Of a stretch of DNA of 64,000 nucleotides, positions 26,367 to 41,300 are shown one piece after another (positions within the stretch are counted from its first letter, which is position 1; each line of letters starts with the position of its first letter). The notes beneath the pieces were generated by a model. That model saw only the letters and a list, made by a program, of their open reading frames with translations. It made no database searches and had not been told where the DNA came from. The position numbers and the translations under genes were made by a program. The DNA comes from Litomosoides sigmodontis (lineage: Eukaryota; Nematoda; Chromadorea; Rhabditida; Onchocercidae): assembly GCA_963070105.1 (NCBI GenBank), contig OY718804.1, positions 7,795,817-7,859,816 of the forward strand. The letters run 5' to 3'.

Positions 26367-29300
26367 CTGAATAAATTTAACTTAAGAATTCCACTAAGAT
26401 GCAGCGTTCGAGCTTTACTAAGATGATGGAAGATATAGGTGATAAATACTGATGACATCATACAGGTCACGTACATGCGATTGCAAGTAAACAAGTAGCA
26501 CACACTATGTAGTTAAATTATCTGAAAAACGAAATTCAGAAAAGTACTTTTCATTTTCACATTTGTGAATCCATTCTTTCAAGCAAATGAACAAATGTGC
26601 ATTTCTTTTTTCACTAAACATTAATTATAATGCCAAAGTACAAGCATAATGCTAATGCTAATATCCCAGTGGGGAATAAAAGGATGAAAAATAAACTGAG
26701 AAACACACAACAGCCTGTTCTCCACCACCACCACCTCCTTCCTCTTTCCTCTGCTTTTTCAGTGGGAAAAAATTTTGAAAGGATGCACTTCATTGCCGTC
26801 CGTCACACTCTCTCATCTCTCACTTATGTTGACAATTCAGGCCTGAGCAATCTTACGCACGATGATAAGCCTTTAAGTGATTTTAATTCATTCAACACGC
26901 ATTACTAAAATGGCTGAAGAGAAGTAGGAAGAGAGAAATTTAGGGAAATCGTAATGGAAGAAGGATTAATGTTATGTTTGCTTAGAACGAATTTCAATAG
27001 AGCAATGGAAGAGATGATGATGGTGATGATTGTGTGTGCATTCGAGACCTGAAAAAGTTAGGAAATTTTAAAGAAATTTTATGACAGTGAAGTAAGCGGG
27101 GAAAGATGAAAGGAAAGGAAGTGAAAGTACTGAAGAAAATCGACTTCAATAGCTGCATGCATGTATTTATATTCATAGTTGGCAGAAAGTAGGAATTGTT
27201 AGATCTAAAATTTGAGTAAGAAAAATGACTGCATCAATCAGAGCAAATTCTCTCTCCTCTCACTGCAATGATTTACACTCTCTTAAGAAGTATGATGCGA
27301 GATGGAAAAGGTTTTTCTAGGTAAATAACCGATGATAAATGAAATTCATCTCATCCTAAGCATCAATCAGATTGAATTAGATAGCATTAAAAACAATTCT
27401 CAAGCGACAATGATAAGAAAAGGGTAAGTGAGGCAACTTTAACCATTTCAAATTATTTCTCACTCATCTCGCTTTTCCTTTCCAATAATCTATTCACGCA
27501 CAAATTTAATGAGATTTACGGCTTGAAAAAGTGAAATTCAAAATAAGTGAATGACCGGATAGAAGGAGTGATAAACAATTATTAAGATGCATTGCTTCCA
27601 TGAGGTGCATTGCCCCCTACGGTATTAAAATTAACGGCGATTTGTTAAAAAAGATTGAACATCAGGACTGTTGCTGCGAGTGACGGCATCTAGAGGGAAA
27701 AATACACAACTGAAGTGGGTGAATTTAGTATGATGAAATGAATGGATAAATTATAGGCCTTATACTTTCGCATTTCCACAGATGTTCTCTTTCCGCTTTT
27801 TTGAACTGACCATATGTCTCAAATAGGACTAGTGGTATATTAGAGGATTTAGCCGGAAGTAAACAGATAGGGACAGATCAACTTCATTTGATCGATTCCG
27901 ATCTAATCAGAGAGGAAAAATTTTCTAGGGCAATAAGTGGAACAAGCGCTTCACAAGAATGAGATCAACAAAAAATGGAACATTTAACAGTAAGCGAAGA
28001 GGAGGAATTACGTGAAATCATGTAGTCTGTCATGCTCTAATCAGTAATTCTTCTCTTACCTTGCATTATTTCTATCCTGAAAATTTGCATATCCAAACTT
28101 TTCAAATTGTATTGGTTGAAGTGACAGGTCAGGTGTGAGAGGAATGAAAGTTTGAAATTTTCATCATCCTCCTCATTAACGTACTTCACCAATCCTCCTC
28201 ATTAACATACTTCGTTTTTAAATATCAAAATGAGTGCGAGATGAAAAACACTGACTGAAGTTTTATCAATCAGAAATTTGTGCACGGAAAGCTTAATTGC
28301 TGTTCCTCCAATGACGAAAAAAGAGAGGGAAGGAGGGACGAGAGAGAGAGAGAGCGAAGAAGGGAGGAGGGGATAAAAATGAAACGATTTTCAATTAATT
28401 TTTGAAATGAGACTGCTAGCAGTTGTGTAGATGTAAATGAATTTTCTGCTCATCAACATACAGGAGTGGCAGTGATAAAGGGAGTACGAGTAAAGAGTTT
28501 CTGGATTTCAGCGATTGCAAATACCAGAAATAATTTATAATACATCTGAAAATGAATTCAGAATTGACGGTTGAAGTAAAGCAGTTGCAGTGCATAGCTG
28601 CAGAATCGATGCTAATATAACATAATTCAATCACTAAAATCAAGCTGACTTCCTTGCTAACTCACAAAACTGAGTGCAAATGCAAATTAGAATTGCGTTC
28701 CTCATATTCTCATTCATTATGGACGTTTGCATTACCTCGAAGTTTTGCCTCACCTCTTTCAGTGCATTCTGTGAATTAGCAGTTAGCTATGTGTATTCGT
28801 TTGTTTGCAAGTAGAGATGCCGTGTAGTTCCATGTAATTATGGAAATTAACGTAATGGTCGAGACTGCGAACTAAATCTTCATTCACTTAGGCATTCAGT
28901 GAAGAGAAGAAAAAAACAAAGTTCAATGGTGACCAATGATATCCAGCAAAGTGTTGCATGCTGTGCGACAAATGATAATTATGAAAAATGATAATAACAA
29001 TAATATTAAATATCACTTGAAAGTTTGCCATCCATTTCATGAAAGAATCAGTGATTTTAATAAAATGTGCAATGAAGAGCAATCGTTTAAAGGGAAATTC
29101 CAACAAATTCTTCCAGCAAAATTAATCCGTCATCTTACAGCTCCCCATTCTCCACTTGCAGTAGTTACAACGATAATGAAATTTTGGAAAATTCAACTGA
29201 AAACAACGAACAAATAACCAAAAAAAGAAAAAGCAAAGAATGATAATTCCACTGAACTTTTGTTTTTGTTGTTGATGTGAGAATTTTAGAAACGCAATTG

Positions 29301-32300
29301 GATTGGTTTAATACCAGGAGGTAAGATAATAATAACATGATAGTTAAAGGATAAAGAAATCAATCGGATCGTCGTATACATTTACAACACATCTTCCTAC
29401 TAGCAATTACCCACTGTTTGTCCATAATGGACGGAAAACTAAGAGCAGCTTAATCAGATTACTTATTAAGATAATTAGTATGCTAACATTTATTTATTTG
29501 TTAGATCTTCGGTCTAAAGAAATGAAGTTTGAAAATGATTGAGAAAATCAATATAAATAGTAAGAAACAATGGGATAAATTAGCATTTGAAGTAATCATT
29601 AAAACTGTGGAAGAGAGAAAGGAGGGAGGAAAAATGATTAAGGAAGAGAATTCGCAATCAGACAAACTACAACGCATCCTCCTGTCTGCTACATTGCCTT
29701 TATCGGATGAGGTACGAACCAGTTACCTTTGTTAATGAGAATGGATGACGATGGTGGTGGTAATGATTGAAAAAAATTTGGAAAGAGTTGGAAATACGCC
29801 GTACCTGCTACTGCATGACAGAAATTCGTACCAAAGATGTATCCTACACAATTGTCCACCCTCACTTTGCTGAAGCTAAGTCGGGCAAGCGCTCTCTTGC
29901 AAGATGAAAAAAAATAGCATCACATCTTCTCCTACGTGAATTATCGATCAATTTAAAATAAATTGAAAGGAGTGAATACGATACTTCCATCTGATAAGCA
30001 GAGAAATTGTGAGTAAAAAGAAGCAAGAGTAGCAAGCATCTCTTATCATCCTTACTTTCCTCTCACTAAAATTGATAGCATTCATTCATGATATCTCTCT
30101 AATGAACTGATAATATCTGATAGATAGGAAATGAAGAAAACTAGAAAGAAGTAGAAAGGTTGAAAGAGAGCCTAGCCACTCGTGATATCACATTACTTAC
30201 TATCAGATATCACATTACTATTCACCTAATCACTGGAACAGCGGAGGAATGACTGATTAAAAAGTATGCGCTGAAGGGACACGCAGTAGACGTTCACTAG
30301 CGCACAACGTGAAAGGTAAGCTATTTCATTTAAAGGATAAATTTAAAAAACGAAGGATGGATGAGAGCAGTACAGTGCTATTTACAAGATGACTTAATGT
30401 AACTTAGTGTCAGGACAATCCACCAAACGATGCTAGCAGTAGTGAGACGAGAATGCTAAAGTACAAGACGCGTAATGCAACTGCAGCATGGGTGAGGTTT
30501 AACTGAACGAATGTGGTTGAGTGCTTTTCAAACTGAAATAAGCACAATGCATCAATGGGTGTACGAGCTCTTCGTGTGTATGCCATGCACAGACAGACAG
30601 AGATAGCTTTCCTCCATTAATAAAAAAAGCAACGACAGTGCCAAATCAATTAACTGCTTTTCCTGTAAGCTATGAGACAAATTTTAAGCACTATATTAAG
30701 CTAGCCAATTGAAAGAATAACTGGAAATCATCTATCAATAAATATCACACGCACTCTCCTCCTCTCTCTCTCTGTCCCCCAAACCTCTTCGAATATTCGA
30801 AACAGTAATTGAGCTACAGTATTAGAGGTAATCGAAAAGTATGAATTCAATATCGATTCATGCATTGCATTAGCTGATAATTAACTCTCTTCCTCTTCCT
30901 TCAACACCGAATTCCATCCAATCACTCACCCGGTCGTCACTATCCTTCTCACCTCACTAATTCAACAGTATCATCAAATTTGATAGCATCCTTCTTGCAC
31001 CAGCTAATGATTTCCCATTCTGTCTAGGCTACTCCACATTTACTTTACTGTCACTGTAATAAAATCTGTTATGTATTTAATTCATTTGGATTTTGATGGT
31101 ACTTCATTAATAGCACAGCTACAACCTCCATGCCTCTGCAGCATTTTATTATGAATACTTGAATTCCAATTAATAATTAGATATATAATGGTAATTCGAA
31201 TGTAGGGGAGTGCATTACAAAAAACGTTAATTTCTTCTAAGGAATGGAAGGAATACATTACGAGTGCTGCAAGAAAGACAAGTGTGGACGAGAAGCATCC
31301 TCCTCTGAGATAATGATAACGGTGGGTTTCTGTCTAACGAACTACAAAAATCAACAAATTTGAAAAGAGTTGAAACATAATATTTCTAAAATAAATGGAT
31401 TTAAACTATAAATTCTATATTCTACTTTTTTCAAGAAAAAAATATCCTGGACAATAATATTCTTCTGAATAAAAGAATATTCTTAATGAAACAGCAAATA
31501 ATGAAATACTTCAGCTTACTACCATTTAGACTGAATCGAGGCTAACACATTTAGACGTTTGCAAAGAGTTTCCGAAAAAACTATGTTACATTCACGTCAT
31601 CTAGAAATTTCAATATATGTGATGAGAAGTTGATTCCTCTCATTACGTGTGATCAACGTGAAACATTCTCATAAAATATCCGGTTAAGTGATGTTACTGC
31701 GAGAAGACGAACATAGAAGTAAGTTATTAGATAAACAAATGATTTACTCATTGTGAAAAACAAAGTGTCTCACCAGCGCTCTATGGTGGAGGTTTCCTGT
31801 AAGTATGAAGACCAACGTACGAGAATCAAATGAAATGAAATTCAATAAAAGCTCGTTCTTTCTGGTCTTTTAAAAAAAAGCGAATGTTGGTTTTTGCAAC
31901 CTTTTCATACAAAGTTTTCCTAAGTGTGCTTGTCCTCAATGCTCTGATTTACAGCGAAGAAGCACAATACACCGATCTTCAGATTGTTTTTTTCCAGCTA
32001 TTACAAGTTTTATCATATGCAGTAAGAGAAAAAATCTACTTGAGAATACGATGCGCAATGAGAGGAATTGCGCTTCACAGGTTAAAAAAGAAGCAAAGAT
32101 CAAAGGTTTGGTTGTAAAAAAGTGTCAATTTTTAAAACTTGTTCTATCCCATGAACGATTTCCATCGTAAATTTCACGTATATGTATATACGTTATATAC
32201 GTGAAATTATATATATATATATACATATAAGTTGAATTAAAAACAAATGAGGAAAAATTTATTGGAGTGGTGGGGACAAGAAGCGTAGGAGAAGTTAGTA

Positions 32301-33258
32301 AATCGCTTTCCAATAAAAATATTATCATTTCTGCTCCTTCGAATGTACCATTTGTTCTATTTTTATGAAGTGTTACATCACATGCAATCTTAGTTTAATG
32401 TGACGGGAAAGGAAATGTAATATCACAGAATTCACAGGAATGGAAACAATGAATTGAAGAACTGTGAACATGAAAGATCACACTTCAATTCGGAATTAAC
32501 AGAGCTGAAAGAAGAAAAACTTACAAGAAAGATGACAGCACAACATGTTGCATATTATACGGACTATTTGTTTACAATTAAAAACGCATACGAACAAACA
32601 AACAGATGCTAGAGTGCTTCTCTAGTAAATTGAATATGCAAAAAGCAGAAGAGGAAATTATTCGATGCTGTCGTAGCTAAATTATAACTCTCTTTGCTAT
32701 TTGAAGATGACAACACCTGACGTACGAGACACTTCCCAATGATTGCACCCTTCTCTATCCAACAACGACGAGGAAGCTTTTTCAGTCAAACAGTCAAATT
32801 CGGCTTGTTCATCTCATAGCACACACGGAGAGACACTCAGAATTATCCGATCACAGTTGCACATCGACGGATGGATGGACGAATCTTTCCAGAGCAGGCA
32901 GTAGGCGAACGATGATGTTTGTCATTGAATTTTAAATGGAAAAAAAAACAGAAAGACAGACAGCTCACATTGCGATCAATACGAACGACCTAAAAACGCA
33001 TGAACGAGTGCCATGCCAGTAGTCAAAGGACATTAAATTCAATTCATCAAAGAGAAAAAAAAGACGACAACCAACTCAACAACCACAACTGATTGACATC
33101 TGAAGGAGTGAGTGTGAATGGATGCGAAGGATACGTCTGACTGTACTGTCCAATGAATGTCCGTGAACAATCACTGGACAAACGAGTAAACGTCCTCCTT
33201 CCACCATCTACTAGCACTACTGATAAATGTTATGCTAAATACCACCACAATAACTTAC
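26367..33258. other. long region without recognised genes; probable first intron of PDE2
   Basis: 6.9 kb of AT-rich DNA with GA-rich patches (for example 28.32-28.37 kb), simple repeats and scattered chance open frames below 95 codons. If the small candidate first exon at 33.26 kb is right, this is PDE2 intron 1. No other exon chain could be built on either strand. Confidence 0.4.
32170..32208. repeat. perfect inverted repeat, 14-bp arms
   Basis: AATTTCACGTATAT (32170-32183) pairs perfectly with ATATACGTGAAATT (32195-32208) around an 11-base spacer, and an (AT)n run follows. It could form a hairpin or cruciform. No gene end adjoins it, so it is not an obvious terminator. Confidence 0.85.
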
Positions 33259-33280
33259 ATACATTACACGAACTCAACAT
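33259..33280 (-). CDS. candidate PDE2 first coding exon
   Basis: On the minus strand a TTGTTCTTGCAG site is followed 15 nt later by ATG, seven codons (MLSSCNV) and one base, then a strong GTAAGT donor. The phase matches the TT that begins the exon at 26366. Cysteine-bearing N-termini occur in membrane-attached PDE2 forms. The evidence is only splice-site quality and phase over a 6.9-kb gap. Confidence 0.25.
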
Positions 33281-35375
33281 CTGAGTCCACTCGCTCTGCA
33301 AGAACAAGAAGACCTGGGTCACGTAACTCCTCAGACGGGGAATCATTCACCACTTGCATTAGCGTATGCGTTGGATCTCATGTCATCATATGGAGTGAAC
33401 AAGTTCCCCGCACTGGGAAGAGTAAATAGATAGATCGGTTGATTAATGTGGACTGTTTACTAACACAATTCTTTCCAGACAGTTAGAGAAATTCCCTGCA
33501 ACACACTCAGGAAGTACTCCAGCACTACACATAACGAGGAACATGAGATTCTCCAACGTTACAGCGTTTATTTCGAAATGAGTAACTAAATGTAATCCTT
33601 TGACAACAAACATTACTAACAGGCACACACACACTCTCTCTCTGCTTAAGCTGAGAATTTATAAAGGCATATTTCATGTCTAATTTGATTTGATTTGAAA
33701 TTACCTGAAAATAAGCAGATAAATAGTGAACCACTGCATCTAATAGTAATTAAAACAAAAAAAAGCAACTCTCAAGTAAGAGGCTTCTTGTGCAAATTGC
33801 AAATTATTATGTATTTAATCTTTATTTACTCAAATTTCTTTTTAGCAATGAGGTCAGAAAGAACAGTGTACATGAAAAAACTAAGAGAAATCATTTGATT
33901 ACCTGAAGGAGCACAAAACACATTCTTCAGCGGAAAATCATCTCAAAATGTCTTATTTTTCAAACAAAATCTTTATATTTTGTTTCCTAAAAATATAATT
34001 GCTTCAAAGCGCAAAATTAATAAAAATTCGAAGACATAAAAGGAGCCGCTAAAGCTCAACAGCGAATAAACACATATACGTACGCAACCACTGAAGAATG
34101 TGTTGTGAAGACACAAAAAAATATATCAAAGGTAGTGCACTAGTTAATGCATGAAATTTTGCATTGAATAAATGAATGAAAGAAGTATACTTCCCTCACA
34201 ATAACATGTATTGTCAACAAAAGACGGTAGCAAGACGTTTCTGAAGTAAATGGACGACAAGAGGTAAATTTTGAATCTAAAAGACTTTTAATCGCTAAAG
34301 AGTTGTTTAGATAAAGTATAGCAGAAGTAAATTATATAAACATAAAAGCACCGAAGCAAGCTATGAGGGATTTACAAAATTTTTCATTACTTTCACTGTT
34401 CAATTATAAGACATAAAACTTTCGATTCTCTTGTTCAATGCACAGTACAGAACAAGTTGTAAATGTGAAATTATTGATCGAACACTATTTAGGATAAAAT
34501 TTCAATTTTCCACTACTGCCCTCTCCCACCCACTTACAATCGTAAAACAATGAGGAAAAGAAAACGATGAAACAATCGCAAACAGGTATATCCGGCTTCT
34601 TCTGGAATCCACTGGCTTATATTTCCACAATCTTCAAGTGAAATCCATGAGCTAGATGACATTTAAAGATGGTATGCTAAAGATACTGCACAGAAATTTA
34701 GTCGAAAGATCTTATAAAGGACATATAAATACAGCACATGTCTAAATATTTCACCCTGAATAAAGCCGTTCGATAGTTGTTGAGAATTTAAAAGATATAA
34801 ACACCAAAAATGCATCCTTTAAAATCGGCATGAAAACAATTAGAACAGATTTTTTTGTCAGATAATTGTTTAAAGTGAGATAATACTTGATTATCTGCCT
34901 CGAAACGAAATCTGGTTTCAAATTACTTGGTGTGAGAATCATAATAACCAAAAAAGCGTGGTAAAAAAATTAAAAATGTATATGAAATATCCTCTTTAGT
35001 GACTTCTAGGAGAAAAATACAGAAAATATTTGCAAGCAAAACGACAGACAATTCATAATGATTTCGGACAGTTAATGGATGTGTACTGATGCAGCAAATA
35101 ATACAATGCCAACTCTGAAGAAAAAAATATTTGTTAACCATAAACGTATGGAAATGGAAATGCTATTTTTTAACCATAAATGTATGGAAATGCTATTTTC
35201 GGAGCTGAATAGTTTAATAGCTTTGGTTCAGTATGTCCAGCAAACCTGATCTCCTGTCTTCAATCTTCAATCTTTCGCTAAACGGGCATATCAGGTGATC
35301 TCAAATCATAAACAATCCAAACTTCGGTTATGACATGAGAATGATTGACGGATAGCAAAACTGAAAGTGGGAATT
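33281..35375. other. intergenic, no gene supported
   Basis: AT-rich DNA between the possible PDE2 5' end and the SMG6 stop codon. It contains a tandem duplication at 35134-35199. I see no SMG6 3' exon beyond the stop and no good poly(A) signal close to it. Confidence 0.45.
35134..35199. repeat. tandem duplication of about 30 bp
   Basis: TTAACCATAAACGTATGG and its following bases recur immediately as TTAACCATAAATGTATGG; both copies end in AAATGCTATTTT. The first copy has six extra bases. Confidence 0.85.
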
Positions 35376-38300
35376 CTATTTAAGAGCTGCCCATTTCATG
35401 AAACTAGGTACTGTCCTGCACGGTATATTTTCGCACACAGCTTTGATATTTAATGCACGATCTTCAGTTAATAAAACAACATTTCGATAAAGTCTTGCTG
35501 GCTGTTCTGCGTCCACCGTAGACATTGATGCTGACTGCGCGGTTGCTGTGGCGTTTGGAGGCTTAGATCGAGTTTTTGCAAAGTTCACACAACTTGCCAG
35601 AATAAAGTCGTCATTTACTGCCTGAAATTTTATTCCAGTTCCTTTTCATAGCACTAATGAATTAGGCAAAGTTTAAAAGAGTGCTTATTATACGTTAAAA
35701 ATAAATTGATAAAGAGCTTTTTGTTTAAATTTCAATCCCTAATCTCTGATTTCTTATTTTTAGCGTTGCATTTCTTTGTATTCATGAGCAAGAAATATTC
35801 AATCCTGGTCTGCTATTTGTAGGCATTCCTAAAACATAAAACAAGAAAACAATGGGATTATTCCAAACCTTAAGTTCTCCGGAACCACAAGTTTCCTCTG
35901 TAGCGAACATAAGAGAAGTCAATAGATTTCCTTTACTGGTAATTGTGTAGACCTGTTGTACTTGTTTGCCAATCAAATCTTTTAGATAGGCAACTGCCTC
36001 TTTTGCACGTTCACCAACCCAATGATCTTGAAAATCGTCCTGCTCTCCAATTGTGGGTTTCGATGATGAAAGACGTGAAAGGCTTTCTAATTCTGAGAAA
36101 ACTGAAATTTTTGAACTTTTATTTTCCTCGTGCAAAAGAACGGAAACGAAAATTGAATTTAAAGATCTGTTAATGCCAAATTCCAAAAGATACCAGTTGT
36201 TGGTACAAGTACGGTGAACCGATGACTTTCAACAATTTTTTTAATAGACGTCAAGTGGTCGATAAATGTGTTTGTATCCGGTACCAAATAGTTTGGGCGC
36301 ACTTCAATGACTATTCGGTTCCCCTTTATTTCACGCTCCAGAAGTTTCTTGAAATAGATTTTAGTATAAAACTACCATAGCTGTAGTCCTTTTTTTCTGC
36401 TTGTTTTTAGATAAATTCACGACTGATAAAAAATTGAAACTTAAAGAAAGGAAAAAGTTAAAGATTGAAGAGATGAAAACTGGAGACTGGAGATCACGAC
36501 CGCAAACATACCTGTTTTACTTGATTTTCGTGAACCGCTTGTTTATAATGTTTATATTCTTCCGAGAAATGACTCTGAAGAGGAAGCAGCACATTAAAAG
36601 GATAAAAACTTCGCTAAAAAAGTATACTTACGACATAAATAGACAATCAAACTAACCAAATCTTGTTCCATTGCTTCATGCTTAAGCTCCGATTTATCAA
36701 ACTCTTGATCAAAATCAGCACTGTATTCTCTCGTTTCCATATTTTGGACGGTAATTGGTGATGCACAACGGGTTGCAGCAAAGCAACGTAAATGTTCATC
36801 AAATCCAAAGGACGGCAATTCTGAACCATCCAAATATTCCGCTGTTGATAAAAGGGACGATAATCGAGCATGGAGTGCTAGAAGAGCTTGCTGAAATTGA
36901 AATTGAAATTCGACGAAAAAACCTCTAAAAAGTAAATTACGATAGTATTGTTGATTTAACTAGAAATATTCATTGACTAAGATGCCAAAAAACTCCGGCA
37001 ATCAAAGTTTTGAAGGCATATGAACTGCCCATTGTTTTAGTGGATACCATGACTCACATTCAAATAACCTTTAATGACGGAAATTAATATTAAGATATTA
37101 CAAACTGTTCTTACATTATTGTGGAGATCGATATTTGCTAAAAACGACATTTGTAATGATTTCGGCGATACCGTAAAGACATCTATAAAGGACGCCAAAA
37201 ACACTGCTTCCGGAAGGATAATTTCTATACATTCTTCCAATTTCCCTAAAAGATTCCAACTCGTGCGAAGTATTTAACGCCCTTTCTATGTAGAAAACAT
37301 GAAAAATAATTATCAGCCCTGGTCTAATGGAACTAACCGTCAGACTGTGCAATAGTCCTCGACAAAATTCCTTTAGATTCAGCGTTCACTAAAGTATTCG
37401 CAATATCGGCAAATAATTTCCAAGTATCAACTTGTATAAGTGAGGTTTCGATCGACTCCAATGATGGCATACTTCTGTATAAACGATTTACGGACGGCAT
37501 TGACAACCACTCAGAAATAACGAAAACGGCTGGCAGCACTCGACGCATCTAAGGTATTGTGTTTTTAGAATGAATGCCGTAAGAATTTAGATGACGATTC
37601 CTATTATGAATCATTTCAGACAATAGAAAACCTTTGATGGCAGGCGAACAGAACCGCTAAGAAACTCCGACAAATCTTGCAGCTGGTCATGTACTGGCCT
37701 TAAGATTACCCCAAACAAACTCAAGACCATCTGCACTGCCTGTTGTTGTTGTAACGAACAAGTCCCTGGTTCACTGTCTGGAATGAAAAGGATGAAGAAA
37801 TAAATTTCGCACAAATCAAATTTTCATCGCTCAACACAATGCATTTCTAATATTCCATATTCTAACATGGAATACTACAAATGCTTTAGCAAATGGATCG
37901 CAAAATATAGATCAACGATAAACTATGGTAACATCAACATGAGAACAAGACTTCTACTGTCATATTATTGATCTCACGGTTCCCAAGCGAGTTCCTTCGT
38001 CGTTCAACATAATGTGGAAAGGAAAGGTACTTTCCTCATAAGTCCTGATCTATCAAAATATAGTGTGGGTTGTTTATGAACGGCTATAAGAAACTTACTT
38101 TTTAGGGTCAAGCTATGAACAGCATAGAGAAAAAGAATGCATAGTTGTATGAGATGTAAGGACGAAAGTGGACACTCGTCACGTGATATCAGCTGCGACA
38201 GTTGGAATAATGCTCTTTCGCTGATGCTGTCATACTCCTCCATTCCAATTTTTGTAATAAGAAGTCCGGCTGTATGAAGCAAATATGGTACTGCACGACG

Positions 38301-41300
38301 GAACAACTAAAGATTAAAATTACTTTTCTTCAAGTGATATGGCCAAGCTTATACATGACCTGATAACCCAGATTTTTTCGCAAAACTTTTTTTCAAAAGA
38401 AATTAGTAAACCATACCGTTGGCGCGGAAATACTGACATAGATCAAGATAATTAAATTGAAACCTCAACGGTGGAAACCGATCTCAAAGCATGGATAGCT
38501 CGGTGATCCGCAATATTTCCATAATCACCAGAGGATAGCTTCCCATCTTGTGCAATCCAGATTTCCTGTGGCCTATCAGCCCGAGCGGCAGCTGTTTCGG
38601 CTTCACGTGATGCACTATCACCAACGCGTGCATTGAACTCTATTTCAAATTCACTGACCTGAAAACAACAAGTAAAAGTACATGAGGAATTACCAAGGAT
38701 TAACGCAAATTTCCTCAACATTTTGAAAACGACGGAAAAACTCTCTTACCGCACACGTATGTTAGTTGCGTTAGAACTATATAAAACAGTTATCTGTTCC
38801 AACAGGTTAAATTAATTTTTCCAGAAAAAAGAATCAAACATTATCACAGTATCATAAAAACAAGAACTTTAGCAAATAGAATTTCTTACAAAACCTATTT
38901 GAATTATGAAGCAATGTCTTCATTGAAATTACCAAGAAATCAATCAATCAAAAAATGTTATTGGCTTACACATTTCTAAGAAATGGTTCAAAGCATACCT
39001 TCTTCTGAACGTGGTTGAAAGCTGTGAAAAGTGGTTGCCGTGCGGTCTCAAATGAATAGCGTGCTGCCAGAGCTCGAACGTAGTAGAATATTACATCAAT
39101 CCATTTCGACTGTAAAAGGACAAAAGAGATCACAAAGAGAATTTTATACTTGTCAGAAATTTACTTAAATCACTCACTGCAATTAATAAACACCAAGAAA
39201 AAAATATTTGGAAAATGCATAATGGCTTGTGCAAATACATTCAAATGATAAGGGGAGTTTTCAACATTGCATAAAACATTGTTCAAAAAAAACTAGTAAT
39301 AGTAATGCCAGGGGGAAAACTTTCTAAATGGCAGTAAAACGAATGCATAACACTTATGAAAGAGAATAACAAAGTGGTGACAAGCAATGAAAATTGTGAA
39401 CGGTATTATTTTCTTCTGAGTAGAGTTAATATGCTTGAAATAAGGAGTACCTTTACGTTAAAAAGGAATATATGCTTCCATATAACCTACATCATACTAC
39501 ATTGTGATTAAAACATTTGTTGAACAGCCAAATTTAACACTATCCCCATGCCAAAGGCTTAAATACCAAAATCATTGTTCATGAGTAGCAGGAAACACCA
39601 AAAGCTGATGATACAGACTCGATAGTTTTTGCTTTGTATGCTATAAGCAGCATTACCTATACTAAAAGGTTGCATTTTAGATGAGTAAAGTTTGGTATTC
39701 AAATGGTACAAATAATTAATTTGTAGTCTGCTAATGTAGAATCGAATCAGATATCTTGTCCACTCTTTTACATTTATAAACACTCAGTTAAATTCCGAAC
39801 GATTCAATGGAATAAAAAATTATAAATATGCGACAACTCTAATACGACACATATAAAATACCAGCAACTGAAATTTAGAAGGCATTGTAAAATACGAATT
39901 CTGATAGCCACTTTAAAAACAAATACTTGAATTAGACTTCCAGACCTCATAAACAGCAAGGAGGGCCAACTGATTGTAAGAACGCCCATTTCCTGCAGCC
40001 AACTGCGCTGCCCTCTGGTACCACCTAAAAATTCAAGAGATCAATTTTTCGAAAATATATTGACAATAAAACTGGTGTCAGTAGAAATAAAGCTGAAGCA
40101 ATTTAACTACAACAGTTTCTTCTTCTCTCGCAATAACTCAGAGATTGAACAACGACGACTGCAAGATTTCGATCACTCTTTATGATCTTAAATAAAATGA
40201 GAAATAGAAACTTACAGTCTTGCATGTGAATAATCCTTAGTGCCCGAAACCATGCTATTGTATCGGTGTAGATCACCAACCGAAACTGCCAGTCTCTGGG
40301 TGGATAACAGTGCTACCTGAAAATTATAGATCATTTTATCTTCCTAACTACTCTGTTTAACTCACAATCAACAGCTACTAAATATTGCTTGTTACTAACT
40401 TATCCTAGTGATTAATACTTTGTTATTGTTTTTCTTCGTTATTGTAAAAGTACAGCAAACACACTGCATCGCATGATTAGCGGCACAAAGATGTAAGGAA
40501 AATTAAATATACAAGTCACTTGAATAAATAGGAAATCATGTAACCTTAACGGTATGATCTGCTGCTTCGTGAGCCATAGAACTAGTTAGTATACATCCAA
40601 CGAAGTCATCTGACGGTAGGTTTGAGGACCAATATAAGTAGTCGTCGATAACGAAGCCAAACGCCACTTCATATTTATTCAACAACAGTGCATAAAATGC
40701 AAGACCCTGCAAAAAAATAAGTTCAGAAACACTACATTCACTTCGATTAAACACACAATAAAATCAACAAATTTTTACAAATCTATACTACCTTTTCTCA
40801 TATTTTTGCTGCATCCTATATTGCTTCCTTGCTCTTCCGTTGCTACTTTGCTTTATCTAAAAACTGGAGATGGGAAGTAATCAACCTCCAGCGTGAAAAA
40901 TGTGTGCTTAAATTGACAACTATGATAAATGTTTCTATATTTAACTTAAAAGTGCTCCCCGTGTTTGCAATCATAACTGCATCAATGAATTAGGTGATTC
41001 TTATGCTTCAATTTCAATAAATAAAGCCTTCCATTCTGGTCACATAAAAACAGCTGCATGCAACGGTATTAGCATAATTATTGATATAAATTTTGCCAAC
41101 CACTGATGGGCCAACACTATTTATTTCACACTTATTCACAAAAGCTTCGCCGTAAAAAAATCCGTTTCGAAAATTAATTAAAAAATGAACCTGTTGGATA
41201 AGTTTCGATAAACCTGTGCGAAAAACGCGCGAAGAATTTGCCGTTGAATTAATAGCAGTGCGCAGAGCTTCTATGGATGTGTAAAAGCATTGTTTCCATA

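Noticed and set aside
26630..26908. 92-codon plus-strand frame with a His run
   Set aside because: No splice partners and no recognisable domain; it sits in the probable PDE2 first intron.
29535..29735. Plus-strand open frame containing LQRILLSATLPLSDEV, like the SAT motif of DEAD-box helicases
   Set aside because: No other helicase motif lies near it in any frame, the flanking residues are low-complexity and basic, and there are no paired splice sites. Probably chance.
32940..33000. Possible 21-nt micro-exon flanked by TTTTTAG and GTGAGC on the minus strand
   Set aside because: Could not be joined in phase to any neighbour; such short matches are expected by chance.
36401..36655. 84-codon plus-strand frame, Lys-rich
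   Set aside because: It exactly fills the intron between two SMG6 exons on the other strand, and its composition is that of AT-rich intron DNA.
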